Source: Chloroflexi bacterium bin125 (GTDB lineage Bacteria > Chloroflexota > Dehalococcoidia > Bin125). Taken from it: a DNA stretch of 64,000 nucleotides. Position numbers and translations under genes: made by a program. The stretch is taken from NCBI GenBank assembly GCA_002239025.1, contig MPNM01000007.1, positions 62,001 through 126,000 of the forward strand, given 5' to 3'. Below the pieces are notes generated by a model. It saw only the letters and a program-made list of their open reading frames with translations. It was not told where the DNA came from and searched no databases. Below are positions 8,267-17,378 of the stretch, piece by piece (the first letter of the stretch is position 1; each line of letters begins with the position of its first letter).

Positions 8267-8926
8267 ATGGAATTCTTCGACGTCATTCAGACCGCCCGCG
8301 CGATGCGGCGCTACAAGCCCGACCCGATTCCCGAGGATGTCCTGGTTCAGCTCATCGAAGCAGCGCACCTTGGGCCGAGCGGATCAAACCGGCAGTCGAG
8401 GCACTGGGTCGTCGTCCGCGATCCTGCGGTCAAGCAGCAACTCGCCGACCTCAACCGGGCCGGCGTCTCGATCTACCTCGAGAACAATCGCGAGGGCGCC
8501 AATCCGCACGTTGACCAGGGGCGTCGAGAGCGCTTCCTGGCCGCCGTCGAGTACCAGATGAATCATCTGCACGAGGTTCCCGCAATCGTGATCGCCTGCG
8601 CCGACATGGTCCGCGCTCCGCAGGGCACGTTTGGCGAAGGCGCAGCGGCTGCGACGGAGGTCTGGGGCTCAGTCCAAAACCTGCTGCTCGCGGCTCGCGC
8701 ACTCGAGGTGGGCAGCGTCCCGACGACGCTCGCCTTCATCGGCGATGGTCGCGAAAAGGCGCAAGAGGTCCTGAACCTGCCCGACCACATCCTCCCGATG
8801 GTCCTGATCCCACTCGGCTGGCCGACCGGCAACTTCGGTCCGATTCGCCGCCGCCCGCTGGATGAAGTTCTGCACTGGGATCGCTATGAGCACAAGACAC
8901 AGTCAACTGACAGGGCAAGGGTATGA
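8267..8926 (+). CDS. Nitroreductase-family flavoprotein
   Basis: A 219-residue protein with the family's FMN-binding N-terminus (TARAMRRYKPDPIPED, Arg-rich loop), GPSGSNRQ for flavin phosphate contact, and AAATEVWGSVQNLLLAARALEVGS forming the dimer helix, followed by an IPLGWP motif. These NAD(P)H:FMN enzymes reduce nitro, enone or quinone substrates, or dehalogenate in the iodotyrosine branch. It is 18 bases after the VOC gene and overlaps the next gene by four bases (ATGA), so it lies in an operon with both. Substrate unknown. Confidence 0.85.
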   Translation: MEFFDVIQTARAMRRYKPDPIPEDVLVQLIEAAHLGPSGSNRQSRHWVVVRDPAVKQQLADLNRAGVSIYLENNREGANPHVDQGRRERFLAAVEYQMNHLHEVPAIVIACADMVRAPQGTFGEGAAAATEVWGSVQNLLLAARALEVGSVPTTLAFIGDGREKAQEVLNLPDHILPMVLIPLGWPTGNFGPIRRRPLDEVLHWDRYEHKTQSTDRARV

Positions 8927-9810
8927 CGACCGCAACAAGCACGAGCGAGCTCCGCATGCCTGCGGACGTGGGCGGATTCACCATCGCCAAGTCCTTTGAG
9001 GTCACGGCGAGGAGCATCACCGCCTTCGCCGGAGGCGTTGATGACTTCAATCCCGTCTACTTCGAGGACGACCGCCCGGAGGGCCTCATCGCTCATCCGG
9101 GAATGGTGTTCACCTGGCAGTGGAATAGCCGCTTTACGCCCGATCGAGATCTCGACCTCCAACTCGTGCGTCGTGGTGTCCAGTCCTGGCTGGATGTGAG
9201 ATTCAATCGTCCCATTCGCGAGGGCGACATCATCACTTGCCAGGGTCAGAGCATCGCTGTGAAGCAGATTCGCCCCGGCGTGCTCAGCACGCAGCACTTC
9301 ACGTTCCGGGACAGCGGCGGCGAAACCGTCGCGGTCATGGACAGCAGTGGCATCACTCGCGGCGCTGAGCTCGACGGCGATGAAGCTGAGCTGGAATCCG
9401 CGCCACCAGTGCCGCAGCGTTCCTCAGACACTGATACCCCTGTCTGGACTACGACTGTGCCGATCGATCCGCAAGCGCCTCACGTCTACACCGAGTGCGC
9501 CGACATCTGGAACCCGATCCATACCGAGCGCAAAGTCGCGCTGGCCGCCGGATTGCCCGACATCATCCTGCACGGCTCGGCCAGCCTCCTGATCGCGCTG
9601 CGCGAAGTGATCAACCGCAATCTCGGAGGAGACCCAACCCGGGTAACCAGGTTCGCCGGTCAATTCCGAGGCATGGTCATCCCCGGCACCGACGTCACGG
9701 TCAACGCCTTAGAGGTCCGAGACGAAGGAGACCGAGAGGTCATCTTCTACGAGATGCTTAACGACCAGGGCGAGCTGGCCATCTCAAACGGCGTCGTGGT
9801 CGCGAGCTAG
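8923..9810 (+). CDS. MaoC-like double hotdog dehydratase
   Basis: A 295-residue protein with two hotdog halves. The N-terminal half has DDFNPVYFEDD, and the C-terminal half has YTECADIWNPIHTERKVA followed by LPDIILHGSAS, the Asp/Asn-x-x-x-x-His arrangement of the R-specific enoyl-CoA hydratase (MaoC) active site. FAGQFRGMVIPGTDVTV is the typical strand pair after the active site. Family function: reversible hydration of trans-2-enoyl-CoA in beta-oxidation-like routes. Start ATG overlaps the nitroreductase stop. The N-terminal half lacks a clear His partner, so probably only the C-terminal half is catalytic. Confidence 0.82.
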   Translation: MTTATSTSELRMPADVGGFTIAKSFEVTARSITAFAGGVDDFNPVYFEDDRPEGLIAHPGMVFTWQWNSRFTPDRDLDLQLVRRGVQSWLDVRFNRPIREGDIITCQGQSIAVKQIRPGVLSTQHFTFRDSGGETVAVMDSSGITRGAELDGDEAELESAPPVPQRSSDTDTPVWTTTVPIDPQAPHVYTECADIWNPIHTERKVALAAGLPDIILHGSASLLIALREVINRNLGGDPTRVTRFAGQFRGMVIPGTDVTVNALEVRDEGDREVIFYEMLNDQGELAISNGVVVAS

Positions 9811-9849
9811 CTCTTGCTTGCGAGAATGGCGCGAGCGCACCCCAGGCGC

Positions 9850-9945
9850 CTCACCTTCTCCACGCTCCCCCTTGCAGAGGGAGCTGCCGAAGAGCCTGTC
9901 CCCGGCTTGAACGGGGACTGAAGGGGTCTCGGTCCCCATTGGAGA
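9850..9945. repeat. Copy of the GC-rich palindromic repeat family
   Basis: CTCCCCCTTGCAGAGGGAGCTGCC followed by a GAAGAGCCTGTCCCCGG core and a GGGGACTGAAGGGG tail. It belongs with the copies at 22161 and 38585. The rest of the 9811-10085 gap contains only the hairpin at 10028 and no gene that I can support. Confidence 0.6.
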
Positions 9946-10027
9946 GCCCAGATGCCCAAGATCCTGTCACTTGCCCCCCCGATGTGGACTGGTTAGCTAG
10001 CTGCCCACGCACGCCACGCTCTGAGAG

Positions 10028-10068
10028 CACTTCGTCATTCCCGCGGCAAGCGCGGGAATGACGAAGTG
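10028..10068. repeat. Perfect 18-bp inverted repeat (hairpin) between convergent genes
   Basis: Two 18-base arms, 10028-10045 and 10051-10068, pair perfectly around the 5-base loop GCAAG. The arms carry CGTCATTCCCGCG, a sequence type common in dispersed bacterial palindromes. There is no long T-run after it (TGTTTAAGG), but it lies exactly between convergent genes and could end transcription in both directions. A related imperfect copy is at 25043-25074. Confidence 0.75.
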
Positions 10069-10085
10069 TTTAAGGAAGCTAGTCC

Positions 10086-11204
10086 TTACTCAGCGACGCT
10101 GTACCGCTCAAGAGCCTCGGGCAGGAACTCAAACCCCAGACCCGGTGTGTCCGGCAGCACCAACCGACCATCCCTGACCTCTGTCTGCCGATCGATGATG
10201 TTGCGGAAGTTGTGCACTTGATCGTCGGGGAAGAACTCGACGTAGGTTGCATTCGGCGACGACGCCACCAGATGCCGATGCAGGTCGTGGAACCAGTGCG
10301 GGCAGATCGAGACACCATATGAGGCGGCCGTGTTCGCAATCCGCCGGAACTCAGTCACGCCGCCCAGCACCGCCGCGTCGGGCTGGAGAATCATCGCCGC
10401 TTCCTGATCCATCAGATCTTTGAATCGCCAGCGACCGACCTCGATCTCGCCCGTCGCAATCGGGACGCCGGTGCGCTGTGCCAGCCTGGCATGCAGATTG
10501 ATGGCATCCGGCGAGAACGGCTCCTCCATCCAGTACGGCTCCGACGGCTCGTAGGCGGCCATGTAGCGCATCGCGTCCTCGAGGTTCGACCAGGCGTTGT
10601 TGGCGTCGAGCATGATGTGGACATCCGGCCCGACCGCCTCACGCGCAGCCTGCATCCGAGACGCTTCCTCGCGCACTGACAGACGTCCGACCTTGATCTT
10701 GACGGCGTCAAAACCCATCTCGACGTAGCCCAGCAACTCCTGCTGCAGACCCTCATGACCCTTGCCATCGAGGTAGTACCCGCCCGACGCATACGCCGGC
10801 ACGGTGTCCTCGTAGTAGCCGCCCAGCAACTTGTACAGCGGCAAACCGGCCGCCTTCGCGTTGTGATCCCAGAGCGCAATGTCCAGCATCGACAGCGCGC
10901 GGATCGTCGATCCAGCGCGTCCATGCAACAACGACTCCTGGTACATCGCCGCCCACAGACCTTCAACCCGGAACGGGTCCTGACCGATCAACAACGGCGC
11001 AAACAGGTTGTCGATCGCCGAGGTCACTAACTGACCGTTGGAGTTGCCCGCGTAGCAAAATCCAATCCCGGCATGCCCGTCGTCGCACTCGACCTCGACC
11101 ACGGGATGGTCCCGGTGATAGACGGTGCGATTGGAAAACGAAGTCGGAGTATCAAGCGGAATGCGCAGCATGCGCGAGCGAACGGCGGTGATCTTGGTCA
11201 TCAA
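10086..11204 (-). CDS. Mandelate racemase/muconate lactonizing enzyme family protein
   Basis: A 372-residue enolase-superfamily enzyme. Visible active-site residues: Lys169-x-Lys171 (VKIKVG), metal ligands Asp200 (LDANNAW), Glu227 (MEEPF) and Glu253 (ATGE), and His303 (CPHWFHD). The KxK plus His pattern is that of mandelate racemase-like members, which abstract a proton alpha to a carboxylate for racemisation or dehydration of an acid sugar. The first about 120 residues are the capping domain. It lies 358 bases downstream of importer 1 on the same strand, suggesting that the imported compound could be its substrate (inference). An internal ATG one codon in is an alternative start. Confidence 0.85.
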   Translation of the reverse strand: MMTKITAVRSRMLRIPLDTPTSFSNRTVYHRDHPVVEVECDDGHAGIGFCYAGNSNGQLVTSAIDNLFAPLLIGQDPFRVEGLWAAMYQESLLHGRAGSTIRALSMLDIALWDHNAKAAGLPLYKLLGGYYEDTVPAYASGGYYLDGKGHEGLQQELLGYVEMGFDAVKIKVGRLSVREEASRMQAAREAVGPDVHIMLDANNAWSNLEDAMRYMAAYEPSEPYWMEEPFSPDAINLHARLAQRTGVPIATGEIEVGRWRFKDLMDQEAAMILQPDAAVLGGVTEFRRIANTAASYGVSICPHWFHDLHRHLVASSPNATYVEFFPDDQVHNFRNIIDRQTEVRDGRLVLPDTPGLGFEFLPEALERYSVAE

Positions 11205-11262
11205 GGCGCTCCTGATGGCTAGGCGTTACCTGAATAGAGTACGAGCACGGATCGAAATGAGA

Positions 11263-11475
11263 CCTCCCCCTCTGAGAGACCGATGCATAGCCTCTCAACC
11301 GCCCCCCGCCTCCGAGCGGGGGCCCGCTCCTTCCCTGGCCCCGGTTCGGGGCCCATTCTTGCGCCTCGTATCTGGTCTTCCGCAACCAGTCGGTGCTGCT
11401 GTGGACCAGCCAGAGCGGGTCCCCGCTCGGCGGCGGGGACGGGAATCTCAGTTACACATCAGTCTCTCCGGGGGG
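11263..11475. repeat. Composite repeat with imperfect inverted ends
   Basis: Left end CCTCCCCCTCTGAGAGACCG with ATGCATAGCC nearby; right end CAGTTACACATCAGTCTCTC followed by GGGGGG. The interior has CCCCGCCTCCGAGCGGGGG and GCGGGTCCCCGCTCGG, which are shared in the same order with the copy at 22161-22438. It fills the 358-base gap between the enolase-family gene and importer 1; no gene is seen in that gap. Confidence 0.6.
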
Positions 11476-11562
11476 TGCACCTCAGTTGGTTCGCGCCAGC
11501 ATCGCCGAGGAGAGAACTCTCAGCAAAGGGCTGTCTGAGATACAGGAGAAGTGGTTGGCGAT

Positions 11563-12462
11563 CTAGCGCAGGTTGCGCAACCGGGGATCGAGCGTGTCCC
11601 GCAACCAGTCGCCCATCAGGTTGCCGGTCAGTGAGACCAACAGGATCGCGATCCCCGGCATCCAGATCGGCCACCAGGCAATCGTCATGAAGTTGCGACC
11701 CTCGGAGATCATTGCGCCCCACGATGGCGTGCCGGGAGCAACGCCGATGCTGAGGAAGCTGAGCGCCGCCTCAATCAGGATCACCGACGGCACATCGAGT
11801 GTCGCCATGATCACGATCGTGTTGAGCAGGTTGGGCAGGACATGTCGGAACAGGATGCGCTTGTCGCTGGCTCCGCTGGCTCGAGCAGCAACCACAAACT
11901 CCTGCTCGCGCAGGGAGAGCACATCCGCCCGGACCAGTCGCGCATAACCCGACCAGCTAAAGATGATGATGATCAGGATCACATTGAGCAGGCTGGCCCC
12001 GAAGACCACCGAGATCAGCAACGCAAACAGAATCGCCGGCAACGCCAACTGCACATCGACGATGCGCATCAGGAATCGATCCCACCAGCCCAGCCGCCAG
12101 CCTGCGAGCAGTCCGCACAGGGTCCCAATCAACGCCGACGCCGGGATACACGTCACCACCACCAGCAACGACACCCGAGCGCCGTACATGACGCGAGACA
12201 GGATGTCGCGGCCCAGGTTGTCGGTGCCCAGCGGATGCGCCCAGCTACCACCCTCCTGGAACGCAGGCGGGATCAAACGTTCGATCAGGACGATGTGCTC
12301 TGGGTCGTATGCGGACAGAAGATCGGCAAAGATCCCTGCGACCAGGAACGCGAGCAGAATGATGATCGCCGGTGCGAGCATGGCAACGCGCTGCCATGAC
12401 CCACCCAGACCAACGCCTCGGAGCAGAGACGCCGGCGCCGCTGCGACCGCCCGCGCCGCCAT
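11563..12462 (-). CDS. dppC: Peptide/nickel-type ABC transporter permease, DppC-like (importer 1)
   Basis: A 299-residue inner-membrane permease with about six transmembrane segments. HPLGTDNLGRDILSR is the DppC periplasmic-loop signature, AARASGASDKRILFRHVLPN is the EAA loop that contacts the ATPase, and LSFLSIG is conserved after it. The C-terminus DTLDPRLRNLR is typical. It is the last gene of importer 1 after dppB and the binding protein, overlapping dppB by one base (TAATG). The dpp symbols mark family membership; the substrate could be a peptide, oligosaccharide or other solute. No ATPase gene follows. Confidence 0.9.
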   Translation of the reverse strand: MAARAVAAAPASLLRGVGLGGSWQRVAMLAPAIIILLAFLVAGIFADLLSAYDPEHIVLIERLIPPAFQEGGSWAHPLGTDNLGRDILSRVMYGARVSLLVVVTCIPASALIGTLCGLLAGWRLGWWDRFLMRIVDVQLALPAILFALLISVVFGASLLNVILIIIIFSWSGYARLVRADVLSLREQEFVVAARASGASDKRILFRHVLPNLLNTIVIMATLDVPSVILIEAALSFLSIGVAPGTPSWGAMISEGRNFMTIAWWPIWMPGIAILLVSLTGNLMGDWLRDTLDPRLRNLR

Positions 12463-13400
12463 TATCGAGTTCCTGCTCGGATGCGCGGATCGATGATCGG
12501 ATACGACAGATCGACCAATATGTTGACGACCACAATACTGGTGGAAATGATGAGGATCCCGGCGATCATGACGGGAAAGTCGCCGACCAGGATCGTGTGA
12601 AGCATCAGCCGTCCGATGCCTGGCCAGGCAAAGACCTGCTCGACGATCACGGTGCCCGCGATCATGTAGCCCACCTGGATGCCGAGGATCGTGGCGACAG
12701 GAAGCAGGGCGTGACGTACCGCGTGACGCCAGATGATTGACGATTCCCTGAGGCCCTTCGCCCGCGCCGTGCGGATGAAATCAGTCCCCATCACGTCGAT
12801 CATGCCCGAGCGCGTCAATCGCATGGAGACGGCTGAGGCCAGCAATCCCAGCGTGATCGTCGGCAAGACGAGGTGCTCGACGCCGCCACTGCCGCCGGTC
12901 GGCATCCAGTCGAGCTGCACGGCGAAAAAGAAAATCAGGATGAGGCCCAACCAGAAATTGGGTATGGCCTGGCCGAGTACGGCCAGAAACCTTGCCATCC
13001 AGTCCGTCGGCGTCGCGCGATTGAGCGCGGCGATGACTCCTAGCGGTATACCGAGGACCAGCGAAAAGATCAGCGCCGCTGCGCCGAGTTGCAGAGTCTT
13101 CGGAGCGCGGCTGGTGACTTCACTCAGCGCCGGCCGCGCGCTGATGAACGAGTTGCCTAGGTCGAGTTGGACCGCATCCACCAGGAAGTTGACGTACTGA
13201 ATGCCGATCGGTCCGCTGAGGCCGAGCTGCTCTTTGAGTAGCTCCTTTTCCTCAGCGGTGGTCTGGTCCGTGGTCAAGTACTCGACCGGATTCCTGGCCA
13301 GTCGGGAGACCAGGAAGACAACCGAGAGGACCACGAACACGACCAGGATCCCCTGAAGGATGCGCGACACCAAGATCGTCGAGATGCTTTGAGCACCCAT
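12462..13400 (-). CDS. dppB: Peptide/nickel-type ABC transporter permease, DppB-like (importer 1)
   Basis: A 312-residue permease with an N-terminal membrane helix (ILVVFVVLSVVFLVSRLA), the conserved EQLGLSGPIGIQYVNF cytoplasm-to-periplasm segment, GIPLGVIAA, and the EAA loop TARAKGLRESSIIWRHAVRH. VIVEQVFAWPGIGRL and the terminal LVDLSYPIIDPRIR are family hallmarks. It pairs with the DppC-like protein encoded immediately downstream and receives solute from the lipoprotein encoded 30 bases upstream. Confidence 0.9.
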   Translation of the reverse strand: MGAQSISTILVSRILQGILVVFVVLSVVFLVSRLARNPVEYLTTDQTTAEEKELLKEQLGLSGPIGIQYVNFLVDAVQLDLGNSFISARPALSEVTSRAPKTLQLGAAALIFSLVLGIPLGVIAALNRATPTDWMARFLAVLGQAIPNFWLGLILIFFFAVQLDWMPTGGSGGVEHLVLPTITLGLLASAVSMRLTRSGMIDVMGTDFIRTARAKGLRESSIIWRHAVRHALLPVATILGIQVGYMIAGTVIVEQVFAWPGIGRLMLHTILVGDFPVMIAGILIISTSIVVVNILVDLSYPIIDPRIRAGTR

Positions 13401-13430
13401 GCACGGACCTCCTGCAGGCAGCGGTCATTG

Positions 13431-15314
13431 CTAGGTGACGAGTGGTCGAATGCCCCAGAAGCCGCTGTAGTCGCGTGAGTTGCCTTTCATGTCCCACTCA
13501 AGGTCGTCGCGCATGATTCCAGTACCGACGGTCTCGAACAGGAACAGCCAGGAGGCGTTGGTGTAGATCCGTTCGGCGAGCTTGTTAAGAGCCACTGCGC
13601 GCTTCGCCGGATCGAACTCTGTCGCCTGCTCGTCCACGAGATCCTGAATGTCCGTTTCGGGGTACTCCGCGACCGAGAGGGTGCCGCCGATCGCAACCTC
13701 GGCAGCGATCACCTGGAACGGGTCCGCCGACTGATTGGTGAAGTAGTAGTGCAGCCCCGGCACATCGCGCTGGGCCATCCGAGCACGGAAGTCGGGCAGC
13801 GGATCGAGCTGCAGGTTCGTGCGGATGCCCACCACATCGAGGTACTGCTGGACAGATAGCGCGATCACGTCGGTGAGCGCGAAGAAGCCGGCGGTGCCGT
13901 AGAAGTCCGACTCGAAGCCCTCGCCGTATCCGGCCGCGTCCATCAACTGCATCGCCTTCTCGACGTTGTATTCCATCGTCAACGGACCCGACTGTTCCGG
14001 CTGCATCCCGCCGAGCTGCCGGGTGCCGATGCCGTACGCCCGCTGTTCACGTCCGGTAGCCAGCGTTGTGTAGATGGTCTCCACGTCAACGGCGTGGTTC
14101 ATCGCCTGACGGACGCGAAGGTCTCGGTATGGGTTGCTGCCGTCCTCGAACATCGGCACGATGGTGTTAGGGAAGATCGTGTGTGGGCAACAGCCCGGAT
14201 CGAACAGCACTTCGTAGCCGGGTTCATCAACGAACTCCTGCACCAGCTCCCATTCCAGCGACGGAGCGACATCTGCCTCACCCGCCTGGATCGCGGCCAG
14301 CCGCGCGACCGGCTCTGGTCGCACCGACTGAATGATCTCCTTGGCCCAGGGGCGGTGCTGGCGATTGAGGTCTTCGTAGCCGATTGGGTATGCGTCATTA
14401 CGGACGCTGCGCACAGCGATGTCGGGCTCGAACGATTCCAGCTTGAAGGGTCCGCTGGCCAGCCCGTCGCGGTTGTATCCCTCGTCACCCAACTCTTCGA
14501 CTCGATGCTTAGGGACAAGCGGCATCGTCGTGCCGATGCTGTTCGGCGCTGTCACCTCAGACCTCACGGGAATCCGCGCGGTCAAGTCGTCAATAACGGT
14601 GACCTCATCATTGACCTGCGCGACGATGTACGCGACGCCCGACTCATAGACGCCGCTCTCGTTGTAAGCGGCATTCCCGGCTGAGCGGTCGATTGAAAAC
14701 TTGACATCTTCTGCCGTCAGAGGCGTGCCATCATGCCAGGCGTGGCCCGGGTTCACGTGCATGAGTACCGCCGAAAAGTCGTCAATCCACTCGTAGTTAC
14801 CCACGAGCGGCACGATGTCGCGCGTCACCAGGTCATATTGCAGCAGACGGTCAAAGTGCAGCGGTCCGTTCCACTTGAGCGTGTAGTTGCCCGGCCCCAT
14901 GACATCGAGGCCGCCGACCGCGTTTGGGACCGCCACAGTGACGGTGCGTTCCCAGTCGGTGTCGCCTTCGCGCGACAGGTCCACAGGCTCCTCTTGCTGC
15001 TGCTGTTGCTGCATGGCCTGTTGCTCTTGTTGCTCGGTCTGATCCGCCTGCGCAACGGCCTGCTGCTGCTGTTGGTCCTGCTGTTCTTGCATCGCCTGCT
15101 GCTGTTGCTGCTGGTCCTGATCAGCCTGAGCCACGGCCTGCTGCTGTTGTTGCTGCTGTTGCGCGACCTGAGTCGCGGAATCGTCGTCGTCATCGCCGCA
15201 ACCGACCAGCGCCAGTCCTGCCGCCCCAACCCCGGCCCGTCCCGAGGCGCGCAAGAGGGCGCGTCGGGTCATACGTGATCGGCGCATTCGCTGCCAGTAG
15301 TTTCGTTCGGTCAT
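13431..15314 (-). CDS. Tat-exported lipoprotein, family 5 solute-binding protein (importer 1)
   Basis: A 627-residue precursor. The N-terminus has TRRALLR (twin Arg) and a short hydrophobic stretch ending in the lipobox LVGC (Cys39), followed by GDDDDD. Residues about 47-115 are a linker of Gln runs broken by AVAQAD and AM units. The mature domain is SBP_bac_5 type: the QAGEADVAP strand, the VRQAMNHAVDV hinge helix and the EYNVEKAMQLMDAAGYG motif. It captures solute outside the membrane for the adjacent permeases. The promoter at 15423-15451 matches those of the other three binding proteins. Substrate unknown. Confidence 0.9.
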   Translation of the reverse strand: MTERNYWQRMRRSRMTRRALLRASGRAGVGAAGLALVGCGDDDDDSATQVAQQQQQQQQAVAQADQDQQQQQQAMQEQQDQQQQQAVAQADQTEQQEQQAMQQQQQQEEPVDLSREGDTDWERTVTVAVPNAVGGLDVMGPGNYTLKWNGPLHFDRLLQYDLVTRDIVPLVGNYEWIDDFSAVLMHVNPGHAWHDGTPLTAEDVKFSIDRSAGNAAYNESGVYESGVAYIVAQVNDEVTVIDDLTARIPVRSEVTAPNSIGTTMPLVPKHRVEELGDEGYNRDGLASGPFKLESFEPDIAVRSVRNDAYPIGYEDLNRQHRPWAKEIIQSVRPEPVARLAAIQAGEADVAPSLEWELVQEFVDEPGYEVLFDPGCCPHTIFPNTIVPMFEDGSNPYRDLRVRQAMNHAVDVETIYTTLATGREQRAYGIGTRQLGGMQPEQSGPLTMEYNVEKAMQLMDAAGYGEGFESDFYGTAGFFALTDVIALSVQQYLDVVGIRTNLQLDPLPDFRARMAQRDVPGLHYYFTNQSADPFQVIAAEVAIGGTLSVAEYPETDIQDLVDEQATEFDPAKRAVALNKLAERIYTNASWLFLFETVGTGIMRDDLEWDMKGNSRDYSGFWGIRPLVT

Positions 15315-15422
15315 CGCTCATACCTTCTCTCGCTGCCGGAACGGTTCCAGCAGATTCTGCAGTTGGGCGGCGCGTTGGTTCGTCGGATCCCAACCGGGAC
15401 ACGCGCAGCATCAGACTGTAGG

Positions 15423-15451
15423 AGTATGCCCAGAAGAAAATGCGTTTGCAA
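15423..15451 (-). promoter_or_regulatory. Shared-type promoter upstream of importer 1
   Basis: Read on the minus strand: TTGCAA (15451-15446), 17 bases, CATACT (15428-15423). The same hexamers and spacing precede the binding-protein genes at 43672 and 47713, and TTGACA-N17-CATACT precedes the one at 26604. Distance to the ATG is about 108 bases, longer than in the other three. The rest of the 15315-15551 gap shows no gene. Confidence 0.65.
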
Positions 15452-15551
15452 CGATCAAGGGGATTATTCGGGATGGGAAGCTATTCCTCTGGCGGAACGC
15501 CAGCGCAACTCTTCAGCGTGAGTCTGCGTCCATCTTGTCGATGGGACCGGC

Positions 15552-17294
15552 TCAGGCGTTGCCTTCGACCTGGACCGTGACGATGTCCACGCCATGGAAT
15601 TTCTGGTGTCGCACCGCGGACGCGTGGTACCACAACAAACGCAGGGAGAGATCATCCGCAGTTGGAATCGGAGCTTCGTCTGTCAGATAGGCGAGCTGAT
15701 CCTCAATGTTCTCGTGGCGCGTCGTCGCCACGAATTCCAACTCAACCATCATCGTCTGAGGCCGGGCAACGATACTCAGTCGCGTCCGTTCAGATTCACC
15801 GGCGTCCTCGTCATCCTGGACCAGCAAGGTCGCCAGCGTTTCCTCACCGGCGGAGCGCAACCTCAGCGTTGATGGCTCATCCCATTTCAGCCTCAACGCT
15901 AAAGCCGAGAGGAATTCATCGATCGTCGGCAGTGAGGCCATGTCCAACGTCACCTCGAGGCGCGAGCTCCGTGAACCCAAGGCTTCCAGCAGCAGCGTCA
16001 TCACGATCGCGACGATGGCCCCGATCGTCACGCCGTTGCCGATGAGCGCTCCCAAACTGTCGCCAAACAGATCGGACATGATCGGGTGACCGTGCAGACC
16101 CAGCCCCAACGCACTCGCCAACGCGACCACCAAGACACGCCGCGGATCGAGACCTTCGCGGAGGATCGTCTGCCAGCCGCTGACGAAGAGCATCCCCATT
16201 GCCAGCATCAAGAAGGCTCCGACGACGGGACCCGGGATCGTAAGCAGCACCGCCGCAAACTTGGAGAAGAACGCCAGGAGCAGGATGACCACCGCCACGC
16301 CGATCCCGACGCGGCGGGCGGCGACGCCAGTGAGGTTGATTAGCAAGAGACTGTACGAGGCATTAGCCATCGTAGGCAACGTGGTTGCGAGGCCGGCAAG
16401 CAACATCCCGATGCCATTGACGCTGACAATGCCCTGAATCTGTCGGAAATCTATGGCCCGAGGCCGCCGCCGCGACCCTTGCTGGATGACGACGCCGTCA
16501 CTGATTGTCTTAAGTCCGAGCACGAGGGTGAGAATCGCAAACGAAGGCAAGAGCGCCCAGAACTCGCCGTTGGGCGACAGCTCAAAGCTCAAGTCCGGCA
16601 GTTCCGGGACGCCGAACCACTTGGCGTTGGCAATTCGATCGCCGTCCAGCACGCCGAACGCGGCCGCGACCGCGCAGCCGACCAGGAGGCTGATGAAGGG
16701 CGCGACCAATCGCCAGCGCCCCTTCGCCCTTAGAGTCACGAATACCGAAGCTAGCAACGTCGCGACGGCGATTACGGGGCCGGCGCTGACTGATGCGTCG
16801 CCCGGCAAGTCCTGGACGCTGTCGAATGCGATCGGCAGCACGCTGACGGCGATCAACATGGTCACCGTTCCCGAGACCACCGGCGTGACGATCCGCCTCA
16901 ACGTGGGCAGCCACCACGCCAGGGCTATCTGAACCAGGCTGCAAATGACTAGCAGGCTGGCGAAGGTCTCTGGACCGCCGGCTGAGACGGCCGACACCAT
17001 GATCGCAATGAACATGGCCGCCGGCCAGGCGAGCACAATGTGCCCAGCGCCAAACCGCCGGAACTGGAACGCTTGCAACCCTGTGATCACCGCACAGATC
17101 ACCATGGCGGCGAAGACGCCCCAGGTGAGATATGTGTCGTCGAGACCGGCGGCGCGAAACGCGATCACGACGTTGAGCACCGTTGGCGCGAGCACAAGCA
17201 CAGCGCCCTGCAGCCCTACCGTCAGGGCAATAGTCGGAGGGCAGACCTCCTCCGGCTCATACTGGATGGGTTGCTCAGCGCTCCTGGCAGTCAA
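15552..17294 (-). CDS. NCS2-type xanthine/uracil permease with C-terminal kinase-ATPase-like extension
   Basis: 580 residues. Residues about 20-440 form 12-14 membrane segments of the NCS2 (SLC23) fold, with NGIGMLLAGLATTLPT in the region where nucleobase permeases carry their signature. The usual TYSEN(I/V)G sequence that follows is replaced by MANASYS, so the classical substrate-contact Glu/Asn is missing. Residues about 445-580 are soluble: LPTIDEFLSALALRL, then SAGEETLATLLV and RLSIVARPQTMMVELEF, resembling the helix-strand start of an anti-sigma or histidine-kinase (GHKL) ATPase domain without a clear N-box Asn. Substrate and role of the extension are uncertain. Confidence 0.75.
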   Translation of the reverse strand: MTARSAEQPIQYEPEEVCPPTIALTVGLQGAVLVLAPTVLNVVIAFRAAGLDDTYLTWGVFAAMVICAVITGLQAFQFRRFGAGHIVLAWPAAMFIAIMVSAVSAGGPETFASLLVICSLVQIALAWWLPTLRRIVTPVVSGTVTMLIAVSVLPIAFDSVQDLPGDASVSAGPVIAVATLLASVFVTLRAKGRWRLVAPFISLLVGCAVAAAFGVLDGDRIANAKWFGVPELPDLSFELSPNGEFWALLPSFAILTLVLGLKTISDGVVIQQGSRRRPRAIDFRQIQGIVSVNGIGMLLAGLATTLPTMANASYSLLLINLTGVAARRVGIGVAVVILLLAFFSKFAAVLLTIPGPVVGAFLMLAMGMLFVSGWQTILREGLDPRRVLVVALASALGLGLHGHPIMSDLFGDSLGALIGNGVTIGAIVAIVMTLLLEALGSRSSRLEVTLDMASLPTIDEFLSALALRLKWDEPSTLRLRSAGEETLATLLVQDDEDAGESERTRLSIVARPQTMMVELEFVATTRHENIEDQLAYLTDEAPIPTADDLSLRLLWYHASAVRHQKFHGVDIVTVQVEGNA

Positions 17295-17378
17295 CTGTTG
17301 CCCAATCGCCCGATTGCCCCAACGAGGGACACCTTCAATAGACGCTGGTTTCTTGTCGGCCGATCTTGCAAGGGTTGG

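Noticed and set aside
14733-15278. A plus-strand open frame with long Leu runs
   Set aside because: Antisense of the poly-Gln linker of the importer 1 binding protein; no start context and no homology features.
15464-15655. Short frame overlapping the permease end, upstream of importer 1
   Set aside because: It overlaps the permease C-terminus in another frame and has no motif or start signal.
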